25,683 nucleotides of DNA from Deltaproteobacteria bacterium. Its GTDB lineage: Bacteria > Desulfobacterota > Desulfobacteria > Desulfobacterales > UBA11574. This document shows positions 7,615 to 14,558 of this stretch, one piece after another. The notes below the pieces were generated by a model. It was not told the origin of the DNA, searched no databases, and worked only from the letters and a program-made list of their open reading frames with translations. The stretch spans positions 1 to 25,683 of the forward strand of contig JAFDBA010000014.1 in assembly GCA_019313505.1 (NCBI GenBank), given 5' to 3'. The position numbers and the translations under genes are program-made. Positions within the stretch are counted from its first letter, which is position 1. Every line of letters starts with the position of its first letter.

Positions 7615-7646
7615 CTTATAAAATGTATTAATGTAAGAATGTAAGA
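7615..7646 (-). promoter_or_regulatory. Candidate promoter with three 8-nt operator repeats upstream of the RHH gene
   Basis: On the plus strand ATGTATTA-ATGTAAGA-ATGTAAGA occupies 7623-7646, giving ATGTA at an exact 8-nt period. On the minus strand the -10-like TATAAG (7620-7615) follows immediately, with a weak -35-like TTACAT 18 bp upstream lying inside the repeats. Related TACATTACATT sequence is at 7574-7584. Tandem 8-bp boxes are known for RHH repressors such as MetJ. Binding here is inferred. Confidence 0.4.
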
Positions 7647-7713
7647 AGTATCAACAAAACCTTAAATCACAGTAAAATCCGTTTCAATGATCTGCACCAT
7701 GCCGGGCACACAA

Positions 7714-7748
7714 CAAAAAAAGGGGTTACGGCGTAAACCATAACCCCT
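7714..7748 (-). terminator. Rho-independent terminator of the pgsA-tRNA transcript
   Basis: On the minus strand AGGGGTTA (7748-7741) pairs with TAACCCCT (7728-7721). The 12-nt loop can extend the stem through GG/CC, and a run of T follows (7720-7715). It lies 10 bp beyond the 3' end of tRNA-Cys. Confidence 0.8.
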
Positions 7749-7757
7749 TGATATCAC

Positions 7758-7832
7758 TGGAGGCGGCAACCAGATTCGAACTGGTGAATAGCGGTTTTGC
7801 AGACCGCTGCCTTACCACTTGGCTATGCCGCC
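7758..7832 (-). tRNA. tRNA-Cys (anticodon GCA)
   Basis: A 75-nt cloverleaf. The acceptor GGCGGCA pairs with TGCCGCC, followed by an encoded TCCA end. The D arm is GCC...GGC, the anticodon stem is GCGGT/ACCGC with loop CTGCAAA (GCA), and the T arm is ACCAG-TTCGAAT-CTGGT. It is cotranscribed after tRNA-Gly and upstream of the terminator. Confidence 0.97.
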
Positions 7833-7837
7833 AAAAA

Positions 7838-7979
7838 TAAACCTTTGCAAAACGCCCCCTTTTGCTCAATTCCTGCGTCAGACTCAAATTTTAATCCTCA
7901 AAATACTCAATGTATTCCTGTGGTTAAAATTATCGTCTTCCTTGGCCTTGAACAAAACTGAGCATTTTTCAAAGGTTTC
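7838..7979 (-). repeat. Internally deleted copy of the 180-bp MITE-like element, between two tRNA genes
   Basis: Read on the plus strand, this matches the reverse complement of the element at 20962-21141 over nearly its whole length, including shared runs such as CAAATTTTAATCCTCAAAAT and ATGTATTCCTGTGGTTAAAA. About 40 bp are missing after CTTGAAC, where the longer copy has CCCCGGTTAAATATTTAAGA and onward. The termini are degenerate: ACCTTTGCAAAACGCCCCC on one side, TTTTTCAAAGGTTTC on the other. Flanking pentamers AAAAA and AAATA could be a decayed target duplication. Confidence 0.8.
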
Positions 7980-7987
7980 AAATAAAA

Positions 7988-8062
7988 TGGAGCGGGAAAC
8001 GGGATTTGAACCCGCGACTTCGACCTTGGCAAGGTCGCACTCTACCTCTGAGTTATTCCCGC
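7988..8062 (-). tRNA. tRNA-Gly (anticodon GCC)
   Basis: A 75-nt cloverleaf. The acceptor GCGGGAA pairs with TTCCCGC, followed by an encoded TCCA end. The D arm is ACTC...GAGT, the anticodon stem is CGACC/GGTCG with loop TTGCCAA (GCC), and the T arm is GCGGG-TTCAAAT-CCCGT. It lies about 50 bp downstream of pgsA, in the same relative order (pgsA, Gly, Cys) as in E. coli. Confidence 0.97.
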
Positions 8063-8111
8063 TCAATGGTGCAAGTTCATAAATATTTTTTCCGATTTTG
8101 TCAAGAGAAAA

Positions 8112-8678
8112 TTATTTCTTAAGAAGACTTCCGAATTTTATAAAATAGCCCATACCTGACCAGACAGTCAATATCAAGGCCGGCCATAAAAATATGATCC
8201 CTATTGCATGAAAATCGATCGTAAGATATTGAAAGTGTATTAAAAGCGGAATGATGGCCGCAATTTGAAATCCGGTTTTGTATTTCCCGAGACTGGATGC
8301 GGAAACGTCTTGACCATTATCGACAATAATACTCCTCAAGCCGGTCACTGCGATCTCCCGCCCGATAATGATGCAAACAATCCAGGCCGGTATCCACCCG
8401 AGTGAAGTGATCATAATAAAAGAAGTAGAAACCAGAACCTTGTCTGCAACAGGATCCATAACCTTTCCGAAAGTAGACACCAATCCTCTTTGCCTTGCAA
8501 AAAATCCGTCTAAAAAATCGGTTATGGCGGCAGCGGTGAAAATCAGTGCAGCCATGAATGTACAGACTCTGCCGGGGAACATAAGCAGAATCACAATCAG
8601 TGGTACTGAAGCCATGCGAAACAGCGTCAAATTGTTGGGGTGCCTCAATACATTTTTTATATGCCCGCCCGGAAACAT
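8112..8678 (-). CDS. pgsA: CDP-diacylglycerol--glycerol-3-phosphate 3-phosphatidyltransferase
   Basis: A membrane enzyme that makes phosphatidylglycerophosphate from CDP-diacylglycerol and glycerol-3-phosphate, the committed step to phosphatidylglycerol and cardiolipin. With the ATG at 8678 it has 188 residues, close to E. coli PgsA (182). The CDP-alcohol phosphotransferase signature is complete: D54-x2-D57-G-x2-AR-x8-G-x3-D75-x3-D79. Several membrane helices follow. A frame beginning at TTG 8723 is longer, but it has no ribosome binding site and would overlap fsa by 29 bp. The chosen ATG lies 17 bp after the fsa stop, with AGGA a little far upstream. It is followed by tRNA-Gly and tRNA-Cys. 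Confidence 0.92.
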   Translation of the reverse strand: MFPGGHIKNVLRHPNNLTLFRMASVPLIVILLMFPGRVCTFMAALIFTAAAITDFLDGFFARQRGLVSTFGKVMDPVADKVLVSTSFIMITSLGWIPAWIVCIIIGREIAVTGLRSIIVDNGQDVSASSLGKYKTGFQIAAIIPLLIHFQYLTIDFHAIGIIFLWPALILTVWSGMGYFIKFGSLLKK

Positions 8679-8694
8679 TGTTTTGATTAAGTTC

Positions 8695-9339
8695 CTACTT
8701 TTTTGTTTTTTCCCAGTCGTCAAGGAAAGCTTTGAGACCTTTGTCGGTCATGGGATGAGCTGCCAGTTTGCCAAGGACACTAAAAGGAATGGTTGCAATG
8801 TCTGCCCCCATTAAAGCCGACTCCAGCACATGAAGCGGATTGCGAATGCTTGCTACGATGATTTCGGTATCAAATGCATAGTTACTGTAAATTTCAACAA
8901 TCTGCTCAATCAGTAGAAGACCTTCCTGGGCCAGGTCATCAAGACGCCCGATGAAAGGGCTTATATAAGTAGCCCCGGCCTTTGCAGCCATAAGGGCCTG
9001 CAATGGTGAGAAGGCCAATGTTACATTTGTTTTTATTTCTTCTTCCGATAGCACCCGTGTTGCCTTCAAACCGTCAACCGTCATTGGAATCTTAACAACG
9101 ATATTATCATGGATCTTTGCCAGATGACGGGCTTCTTTAATCATACCCTCGGTATCGATACTAATAACCTCGGCACTGATGGGACCGTCAACTATTTGAC
9201 AAATCTCTTTTATAATCTCTTCAAAATCTCGACCTTCTTTTGCAATCAGACTCGGATTGGTTGTAACGCCGTCAACCATACCCATGCTGTTTGCTTCCTT
9301 TATTTCGTCAATGTTTGCAGTATCGATAAAAAATTTCAT
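8695..9339 (-). CDS. fsa: Transaldolase-like fructose-6-phosphate aldolase (TalC/Fsa family)
   Basis: A cytoplasmic class I aldolase of the small transaldolase family, 214 residues, the usual length for this subgroup (E. coli FsaA has 220). The Schiff-base lysine is K83 in VVKIPM. The N-terminal MKFFIDTANIDEIKEA and GVTTNPSLIAKEG motifs and the PFIGRLDD segment are characteristic. Members either cleave fructose 6-phosphate to dihydroxyacetone and glyceraldehyde 3-phosphate or act as true transaldolases in the pentose phosphate pathway; sequence alone does not settle which. The ATG has AGGAGG 9 nt upstream. The gene starts the fsa-pgsA-tRNA-Gly-tRNA-Cys transcription unit. Confidence 0.92.
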   Translation of the reverse strand: MKFFIDTANIDEIKEANSMGMVDGVTTNPSLIAKEGRDFEEIIKEICQIVDGPISAEVISIDTEGMIKEARHLAKIHDNIVVKIPMTVDGLKATRVLSEEEIKTNVTLAFSPLQALMAAKAGATYISPFIGRLDDLAQEGLLLIEQIVEIYSNYAFDTEIIVASIRNPLHVLESALMGADIATIPFSVLGKLAAHPMTDKGLKAFLDDWEKTKK

Positions 9340-9418
9340 CTGGGAATACCTCCTGTATGATATATTAATTCCTTAAAGTTGAATCTTATGCATTTTGTGG
9401 CAAAAAAAGTTTGATCAC

Positions 9419-9487
9419 ACCACGAAGTACACGAAGAGCACGAAGGTTATATATTTTATTCTTTTTTTCCTTCGTGATCTTCGTGGT
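9419..9487. repeat. CACGAAG-type inverted repeat element
   Basis: ACCACGAAG-TACACGAAG-AGCACGAAGG (9419-9446) carries three 9-nt units. It is matched in inverse by CCTTCGTGATCTTCGTGGT (9469-9487), with a T-rich spacer between. It lies between the fsa start and the stop of the small Cys-rich membrane gene. Similar CACGAAG-rich palindromes are dispersed in many bacterial genomes. A minus-strand transcript could fold into a long hairpin. Confidence 0.75.
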
Positions 9488-9527
9488 AAAAATAAAACCG
9501 GTCTTTTTTGGTTCCGGCTTGCATAAT

Positions 9528-9785
9528 TTAGGTTGAATACTTTTCTGCAAATTTATCTCTGCATTCTTTGCTGCAAAAATATAAATCCTTTCCGTCGATT
9601 CGCAAATGCACACCATCTTTTTTAGGGAAATATATTTCGCAGAAAGGATCTTTGATCATAACATCATCGATCTCGCCGGCCGTATTGCCAAATACAGTCT
9701 TCTGCGACGATCTACCTTGAAGCATCCAGGATTTTAGAGCCCTGTAGCAAAGGTATATAATGCCCAATAAAATTAATAATCGCAT
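9528..9785 (-). CDS. Small membrane-anchored protein with YHS/TRASH-like cysteine motif
   Basis: An 85-residue protein. Residues 1-15 are a hydrophobic N-terminal anchor (MRLLILLGIIYLCYR). The C-terminal half reads MIKDPFCEIYFPK...GKDLYFCSKECRDKFAEKYS, with C49, C71 and C75. The C-x(21)-C-x3-C spacing together with YFCSxECRxKF is typical of YHS/TRASH-type treble-clef metal-binding modules. The likely role is metal binding or sensing at the membrane surface; no substrate can be inferred. The ATG overlaps the folK stop by one base (TAATG), so translation is probably coupled. Confidence 0.7.
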   Translation of the reverse strand: MRLLILLGIIYLCYRALKSWMLQGRSSQKTVFGNTAGEIDDVMIKDPFCEIYFPKKDGVHLRIDGKDLYFCSKECRDKFAEKYST

Positions 9786-10279
9786 TAATACTCAATGATC
9801 CCTTGTTCTTTTTCGTCCAGAATATCTAACAAATATTGCATATCCTTTTTTAAGACAGGATGGACAATTTTTGGATCTATATCACAAATAGGCTTTAACA
9901 CAAAACATCTTTTATGCATCCTGGGATGAGGGATAACCAGTCCGGATGAATTTTTCACCAAATCATCATATAAAATAATATCCAGATCGAGAATCCGCGG
10001 GCCAAACCGTATAGGGTCATACACCCGCCCTGTATCACGCTCGATTGACTTAAGTTCATTTAAAAGCTGAAAAGGATCGAGGGTGGTTTCAATCTTTACT
10101 ACTAAATTTACGAACCAGTCCTGGGCTTTGTAATCAACAGGTTCGGTTTTGTAAAATCGCGACCAATCCTTCAATACTGTTTTTTTGGCTCTTGTCAGAG
10201 CAGCTATACCATTTTTACAGTTTAAAAGTTTATTCCCGATGTTTGACCCTGCACCAATGTATGCGGTATGGAATTCCAT
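9785..10279 (-). CDS. folK: 2-amino-4-hydroxy-6-hydroxymethyldihydropteridine pyrophosphokinase
   Basis: A 164-residue HPPK of folate biosynthesis. It transfers pyrophosphate from ATP to 6-hydroxymethyl-7,8-dihydropterin. Family motifs are complete: the N-terminal AYIGAGSNIG, the pterin/ATP region RFGPRILDLDII with Mg-binding D98 and D100, and IPHPRMHKRCFVLKPICDI (117-134). The length matches E. coli HPPK (159). The ATG has only a weak GAG-type ribosome binding site. It follows dapF after a 140-bp gap with no gene and overlaps the next small gene by one base. Confidence 0.95.
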   Translation of the reverse strand: MEFHTAYIGAGSNIGNKLLNCKNGIAALTRAKKTVLKDWSRFYKTEPVDYKAQDWFVNLVVKIETTLDPFQLLNELKSIERDTGRVYDPIRFGPRILDLDIILYDDLVKNSSGLVIPHPRMHKRCFVLKPICDIDPKIVHPVLKKDMQYLLDILDEKEQGIIEY

Positions 10280-10420
10280 TAACGTCTCGGAATTTCTTAA
10301 CTTATTTAAATCATAAATTTTTTAACGGCAACCTTTTTGTTTTAAAAGACGTTCATTTTTTTCAGTAAACATTCCACAGTCCTTCCGGTGTAAAAAATAA
10401 CTTAGCGCTTATGGGGCGTT

Positions 10421-11251
10421 TCAATCATCTTTCCATGCATCTTCCCAGAGCTGAGCCTTGTAAATAATGCGAGCGTCACCTTCAAGATAAATATCGTGAT
10501 ATTTACCATCATTTTCTTGATAAAAGATCTTCAGATATCCACCACTCCGTGTCAGAACATATACAGGGGATTTTACCTTCATTTTACGTGCCATAATAAT
10601 TGCACTGGCAACCGCACCTGTACCGCAAGCCAGAGTTTCATCTTCAACACCCCGCTCATATGTCCGTATCTCAATGATGTTGTCCTTTAAATGACACACG
10701 AAATTTACATTGGCGCCGGCAGGGGCAAACATATCGTGGAATCGTATCTCCCTGCCCGCTTGAATCACTTCAGCATCCTCGATCATGTCTTTCACAATCA
10801 CCGCGTGGGGAACACCGGTGGTGACGCTGGAGATGGAAAGTGAACTGTTTTTAAGTTCAATTGAATAATCCATTCTAAGATCTAACGGATCAGTCATTTT
10901 TACTTTAACACTCTCCCCGGCAACCTGGGCATAAACAATACCGGCCTGGGTTTCAAATAACATGTCCGGTCCTGCAATACCATTTAAATATGCAAAGCGT
11001 GCAACACACCTGGCACCATTCCCGCACATCTCCGCAACACTGCCGTCAGAATTATAAAATCGCCACTTGAAATCCGCAGTATCAGTGTTTTCCACAAGGA
11101 TAAAACCGTCAGCACCGACTGACATTTTTCTACGGCATGCTTTGGCGATAAAATTTGGCAAATCGGTTTCATCGACAATTTTATCGCGGTTATCAACGAT
11201 TATAAAATCGTTGCCGCTGCCGCTCATCTTGTAAAAATCTATTTTTTTCAT
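10421..11251 (-). CDS. dapF: Diaminopimelate epimerase
   Basis: A 276-residue PLP-independent racemase that converts LL- to meso-diaminopimelate for lysine and peptidoglycan. Both catalytic cysteines are present: C76 in EMCGNGARC and C209 in TLACGTGAVAS. The start FYKMSGSGNDF is typical of DapF. The ATG is preceded by a weak GGA at about 9-10 nt, which lies right beside the end of a dispersed repeat (element A) separating this gene from lysA. It functions with lysA just upstream; no dapA, dapB or aminotransferase genes of the pathway are in the window. Confidence 0.96.
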   Translation of the reverse strand: MKKIDFYKMSGSGNDFIIVDNRDKIVDETDLPNFIAKACRRKMSVGADGFILVENTDTADFKWRFYNSDGSVAEMCGNGARCVARFAYLNGIAGPDMLFETQAGIVYAQVAGESVKVKMTDPLDLRMDYSIELKNSSLSISSVTTGVPHAVIVKDMIEDAEVIQAGREIRFHDMFAPAGANVNFVCHLKDNIIEIRTYERGVEDETLACGTGAVASAIIMARKMKVKSPVYVLTRSGGYLKIFYQENDGKYHDIYLEGDARIIYKAQLWEDAWKDD

Positions 11252-11263
11252 AATTTCTGATCC

Positions 11264-11393
11264 GGATAAACCGGAAAAGTTTGAAGTGATCTAAAGTTTG
11301 AAGTGATCTAAAGTTAAGGAGTCGCTACGCTCCGGCTATTTATTTTAGATAAAATTGACAGAATACCTTAACTTTAGGTCACTTTAGGCACTT
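11264..11393. repeat. Modular CTAAAGT repeat, copy A (between lysA and dapF)
   Basis: It starts with GGATAAACCGGAAAAGT, followed by two tandem TTTGAAGTGATCTAAAG units. An 18-bp inverted repeat with one mismatch (11302-11319 against 11366-11383) flanks an inner hairpin GGAG...CTCC (11318-11333) and the string ATTGACAGAAT. The right side ends CTTTAGGTCACTTTAGGCACTT. It shares its core with copy D and its outer edge with copies B and C. Confidence 0.8.
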
Positions 11394-11475
11394 AACACTC
11401 AATAAATCTAGATATTTTTTGCCATAAAATGCAAAAAATTCACAAATAAGGAACTAAGGCAAGTGGTTACATTTT

Positions 11476-12735
11476 TTAATCATCAAGAAACGGTGGAATC
11501 GATTCACCGTCAACAAGATCCTCGTAACTCTCGCGAGCCCTAACAATATGAAATCTGTCATCCTTTACCATCACTTCAGCCACTCTTGGCCTGGAACAAT
11601 AGTTGGACGACATGGTAAAGCCGTACGCACCCGCACTCATCACCGCAATGAGATCCCCTTTCTTTACATCGGGCATCTTGCGGTCCACCGCCAGAAAATC
11701 ACCGGTCTCGCAAATCGGACCAACAACATCTGCCGTTATCGGCGGATCTTCAGTCCTTATAACCGGTTCAATGGCATGAAAAGCACCATACAGTGTGGGA
11801 CGCATCAGATCGTTCATACCTGCATCAGCAATAATAAACTCCTTAACTTTTCCCGACTTTCTAAAAAGAACGCTGCTAACCAGTATTCCGGCATTTCCAA
11901 CGATAACTCTGCCTGGTTCCAGAATAAGCTGAAGATTCGAGCCTTTGAGAGACTCCACAATTGCCCTGGCATACTCACGGGGATGGGGTGGCGATTCGTC
12001 CTCATATTTTATTCCAAGACCCCCACCCATATCCATGTATCTGATTTCGATTCCCATTTGCTTGAGTTCATTTATCAGCTTTTTTAGGCTTTCCAGAGCT
12101 TCTATAAAAGGTTTTGATTCTGTAATCTGTGATCCTATATGGCAATCGATGCCCATAATATTGATATTCTTAAGTTTGCTTGCAACCTTGTATCCTTCAA
12201 TGGCGGTCTCCGTATCAATGCCGAATTTGTTTTTCCCCAGACCTGTTGAGATGTATGGATGAGTTTTCGGATCAACATCAGGGTTTACACGAATGGCCAC
12301 AGGAGCTTTTCTTTGTAAAAGACCTGCCCTTTCGTTTATAAGTTCAAGTTCTTCCAAAGACTCTACATTGAACATTAAAATTTCTGCTTCAAGAGCATAG
12401 TCTATTTCGTGAATGGACTTTCCCACCCCTGAATAAACAATTTTATCCGGAGAGAAACCGGCTTTTAATCCACGATACAGTTCTCCGCCGGAAACAACAT
12501 CGAGCCCGCTCCCAAGGCTTTCAAACAGTTTTAAAACCGCAAGGTTAGTATTGGCCTTTGCAGAAAAACATACAAGCCTTTCTAAGCCTTCAAAGGCTTC
12601 ATCAAAAACAAGAAAATGGCGCTTTAAGGTGGCATGGCTGTATAAATAAAAAGGAGTGCCAACCTTTTCTGCAATCATACGGATCGGAACATCCTCACAA
12701 TACAACTCGTTGTTCCGGTATAAAAAATGATGCAT
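11476..12735 (-). CDS. lysA: Diaminopimelate decarboxylase
   Basis: A 419-residue PLP-dependent fold-III decarboxylase giving lysine from meso-diaminopimelate. The PLP lysine is K60 in CFSAKANTN. HIGSQ (199-203), the MGGGLGI glycine loop, EPGR (273-276) and the substrate-site cysteine C342 in GPICETGD are all present. The ATG has AAGGTG 6 nt upstream. It overlaps the end of the small lipoprotein gene by 41 bp, indicating coupled expression. Downstream, repeat A separates it from dapF. Confidence 0.97.
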   Translation of the reverse strand: MHHFLYRNNELYCEDVPIRMIAEKVGTPFYLYSHATLKRHFLVFDEAFEGLERLVCFSAKANTNLAVLKLFESLGSGLDVVSGGELYRGLKAGFSPDKIVYSGVGKSIHEIDYALEAEILMFNVESLEELELINERAGLLQRKAPVAIRVNPDVDPKTHPYISTGLGKNKFGIDTETAIEGYKVASKLKNINIMGIDCHIGSQITESKPFIEALESLKKLINELKQMGIEIRYMDMGGGLGIKYEDESPPHPREYARAIVESLKGSNLQLILEPGRVIVGNAGILVSSVLFRKSGKVKEFIIADAGMNDLMRPTLYGAFHAIEPVIRTEDPPITADVVGPICETGDFLAVDRKMPDVKKGDLIAVMSAGAYGFTMSSNYCSRPRVAEVMVKDDRFHIVRARESYEDLVDGESIPPFLDD

Positions 12736-12895
12736 TAATCACCTTAAAATTAGGATTGAAGATTGAATGGGGTTTTTCATGATCAGGTGCCCTGGGGGGT
12801 GCCTTCTTGCCACATGCCGAGAAAATGAAGACAATCGAAATAACAATAGAACATATTAAAATAATATATTTTTTAGATAATTTTATTTTTATCAA
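12695..12895 (-). CDS. Small LptM/YifL-like lipoprotein
   Basis: A 66-residue protein with a basic, hydrophobic signal (IKIKLSKKYIILICSIVISI) and a lipobox-like FSAC, followed by GKKAPPRAPDHEKP. A tiny CG-[KL]-KxPxxxP lipoprotein between argH and lysA, or just before lysA, recurs in many proteobacteria (E. coli YifL/LptM, which helps LptD maturation). The start chosen is TTG at 12895 with GGGGA 8 nt upstream; a longer frame reaches 12937 but runs further into argH. The gene overlaps argH by 23 bp and lysA by 41 bp. The last 25 or so residues may not be conserved, because they share DNA with lysA. Function is inferred from position and the lipobox. Confidence 0.6.
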   Translation of the reverse strand: MIKIKLSKKYIILICSIVISIVFIFSACGKKAPPRAPDHEKPHSIFNPNFKVINASFFIPEQRVVL

Positions 12896-14291
12896 CAGAT
12901 AAATCCCCTGTCTCCACAGCAAGGTCCTTTTCAGCATTATTTATGGCAGCCTTTACGTTTTTTAGCGCCGTTCCGCCAAAAGATGTTCGCCGGTTTATCA
13001 TCTGGTCAGTTGTTAAAATATCAAAGATACCCTTTTCAATATGGGATGAAAAGGATTTCAGCTCTTTTAAGGTAAGTTCATGAAGCTCCTTTTTTTTGTT
13101 CGATGCATAGGCAACCGCTTCTCCCACACAGCCATGGGCCTGCCTGAATGCCATGCCTTTGGTCACAAGATAATCCGCCATATCAGTTGCATTTAAAAAT
13201 CCTTTGGATGTGGCCCGTTGCATCACTTCTTTGTTTACTTTCAGTTTTGGAAGCATTTTTATGTAAATTTCCAAACATTCTGTCAATATGTCCACAGTAC
13301 TGAACAGTGCGGTTTTATCCTCCTGCATGTCCCGGTTATAAGACAACGGCAATGATTTCATAACAGTTAAAAGTGAAATTAAATCCCCGAAAACACGGCC
13401 GGTTTTCCCTCGTACAAGTTCCGGCACATCAGGATTCTTTTTCTGGGGCATTATACTGCTGCCGGTGGCAAAGGAATCCGGGAGCTCGATAAAACCAAAT
13501 TCCGATGAAGACCACAGAATTAACTCTTCTGACATGCGACTCAAATGAACCATGCAAATACTTGCTGCTGACAGAAATTCGATGATAAAATCCCTGTCTG
13601 AAACTGCATCCATGCTGTTTGCCGATACTTCCGGAAAGTCAAGAATCCGGGCTACATACTCCCTGTCAATCGGGTATGTTGTTCCGGCAAGGGCGGCACT
13701 GCCAAGGGGCATCACGTTTATCCGTTTCAAACAGTCTTCAAACCGGCCGGCATCCCTTGAAAACATCTCATAATACGCCATCAGATGGTGGGACAAGAGA
13801 ATCGGCTGAGCCCTCTGCAAATGAGTGTATCCCGGCAAAACAACGTCAATATGGGCTTTTGCAAGTTCGACTATAACTTTTTGGAGCACTACAAGCCGCT
13901 TTACTGTATTTAAAGTCTCCTCTCTCAAATACATCCTGACATCCAGAACCACCTGGTCGTTTCGACTTCTTGCGGTATGAAGCTTCTGGGCAACTTTACC
14001 CACTTTCTCGATAAGCCTGGTTTCAATATGCATATGGATATCCTCCAGGCTTTTATCAAACTGAAAATCTCCCCGATCTATCTCTCTTTTTATCACGCCA
14101 AGACCTTCTATCAATGATGAAGCATCCTCCTCAGAAATAATAGACGTTTTGGCAAGCATACGGCAATGGGCAATACTCCCTTTAATATCATAAGAATAAA
14201 GCCTTTTATCTATATCGATCGATGATGTAAAATCTTCGACCATTATATCTGTCTTTTCTGAAAACCTGCCATCCCAGAGCTTTTTAGCCAT
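12873..14291 (-). CDS. argH: Argininosuccinate lyase
   Basis: A 472-residue homotetrameric lyase of the fumarase/aspartase superfamily. It cleaves argininosuccinate to arginine and fumarate, the last step of arginine synthesis. The signature loop GSSIMPQKKNPD (277-288) carries the catalytic serine, and T156-H157 in GYTHLQRAQP is the other active-site region. HTARSRNDQ (105-113) is also typical. The ATG has GAGGA about 5 nt upstream. It is separated from argG by repeat B and overlaps the following small lipoprotein gene. Confidence 0.97.
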   Translation of the reverse strand: MAKKLWDGRFSEKTDIMVEDFTSSIDIDKRLYSYDIKGSIAHCRMLAKTSIISEEDASSLIEGLGVIKREIDRGDFQFDKSLEDIHMHIETRLIEKVGKVAQKLHTARSRNDQVVLDVRMYLREETLNTVKRLVVLQKVIVELAKAHIDVVLPGYTHLQRAQPILLSHHLMAYYEMFSRDAGRFEDCLKRINVMPLGSAALAGTTYPIDREYVARILDFPEVSANSMDAVSDRDFIIEFLSAASICMVHLSRMSEELILWSSSEFGFIELPDSFATGSSIMPQKKNPDVPELVRGKTGRVFGDLISLLTVMKSLPLSYNRDMQEDKTALFSTVDILTECLEIYIKMLPKLKVNKEVMQRATSKGFLNATDMADYLVTKGMAFRQAHGCVGEAVAYASNKKKELHELTLKELKSFSSHIEKGIFDILTTDQMINRRTSFGGTALKNVKAAINNAEKDLAVETGDLSVDKNKII

Positions 14292-14374
14292 ATAATCCTC
14301 ATGTTAACGTAAAATTTAGTCACTTAGTTGGAATATTTTTACTTTTTCTTGTATTATATTTTATAAACTAAAAA

Positions 14375-14543
14375 AGTGTGAAGTGATCTAAAGTTAAAAA
14401 AGGTTGTGCCCGTTGGCCCGTTATGCCCGTTAGCCCGTAATTTAATACCGGACAACGGGCTAACCGGTTAACCGGCTAACCAGATATAGGCACTTTAGGC
14501 ACTTCAAACTTTAGTTCACTTTAGTCACTTTTCAGGTTTATCC
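14375..14543. repeat. Modular CTAAAGT repeat, copy B, with four GCCCG units (between argG and argH)
   Basis: The left arm GAAGTGATCTAAAGTTAAAA leads into TTGTGCCCG-TTGGCCCG-TTATGCCCG-TTAGCCCG (four units), then TAATTTAATACCGG and an inverse GGACAACGGGCTAACCGG block. The right arm has GGCACTTTAGGCACTT and ACTTTAGTTCACTTTAGTCA and ends at CTTTTCAGGTTTATCC, the inverse of the edge of copies A and C. It fills most of the 267-bp argG-argH gap. Confidence 0.8.
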
Positions 14544-14558
14544 GGATTAGGTTTTAAT

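Noticed and set aside
7819..8082. Plus-strand ORF of 87 codons with ERETGFEPATSTLARSHSTSE
   Set aside because: It is a translation across the antisense of tRNA-Gly and the repeat; this peptide is a well-known artefact of tRNA genes.
9386..9616. 76-codon minus-strand ORF with ITKEKKNKIYNLRALRVLRG
   Set aside because: It mostly translates the CACGAAG palindromic repeat and overlaps the small YHS-like gene in another frame.
14375..14543. GCCCG tandem units as a CRISPR array
   Set aside because: Units are 8-9 nt and contiguous, without spacers, and no cas genes are present.
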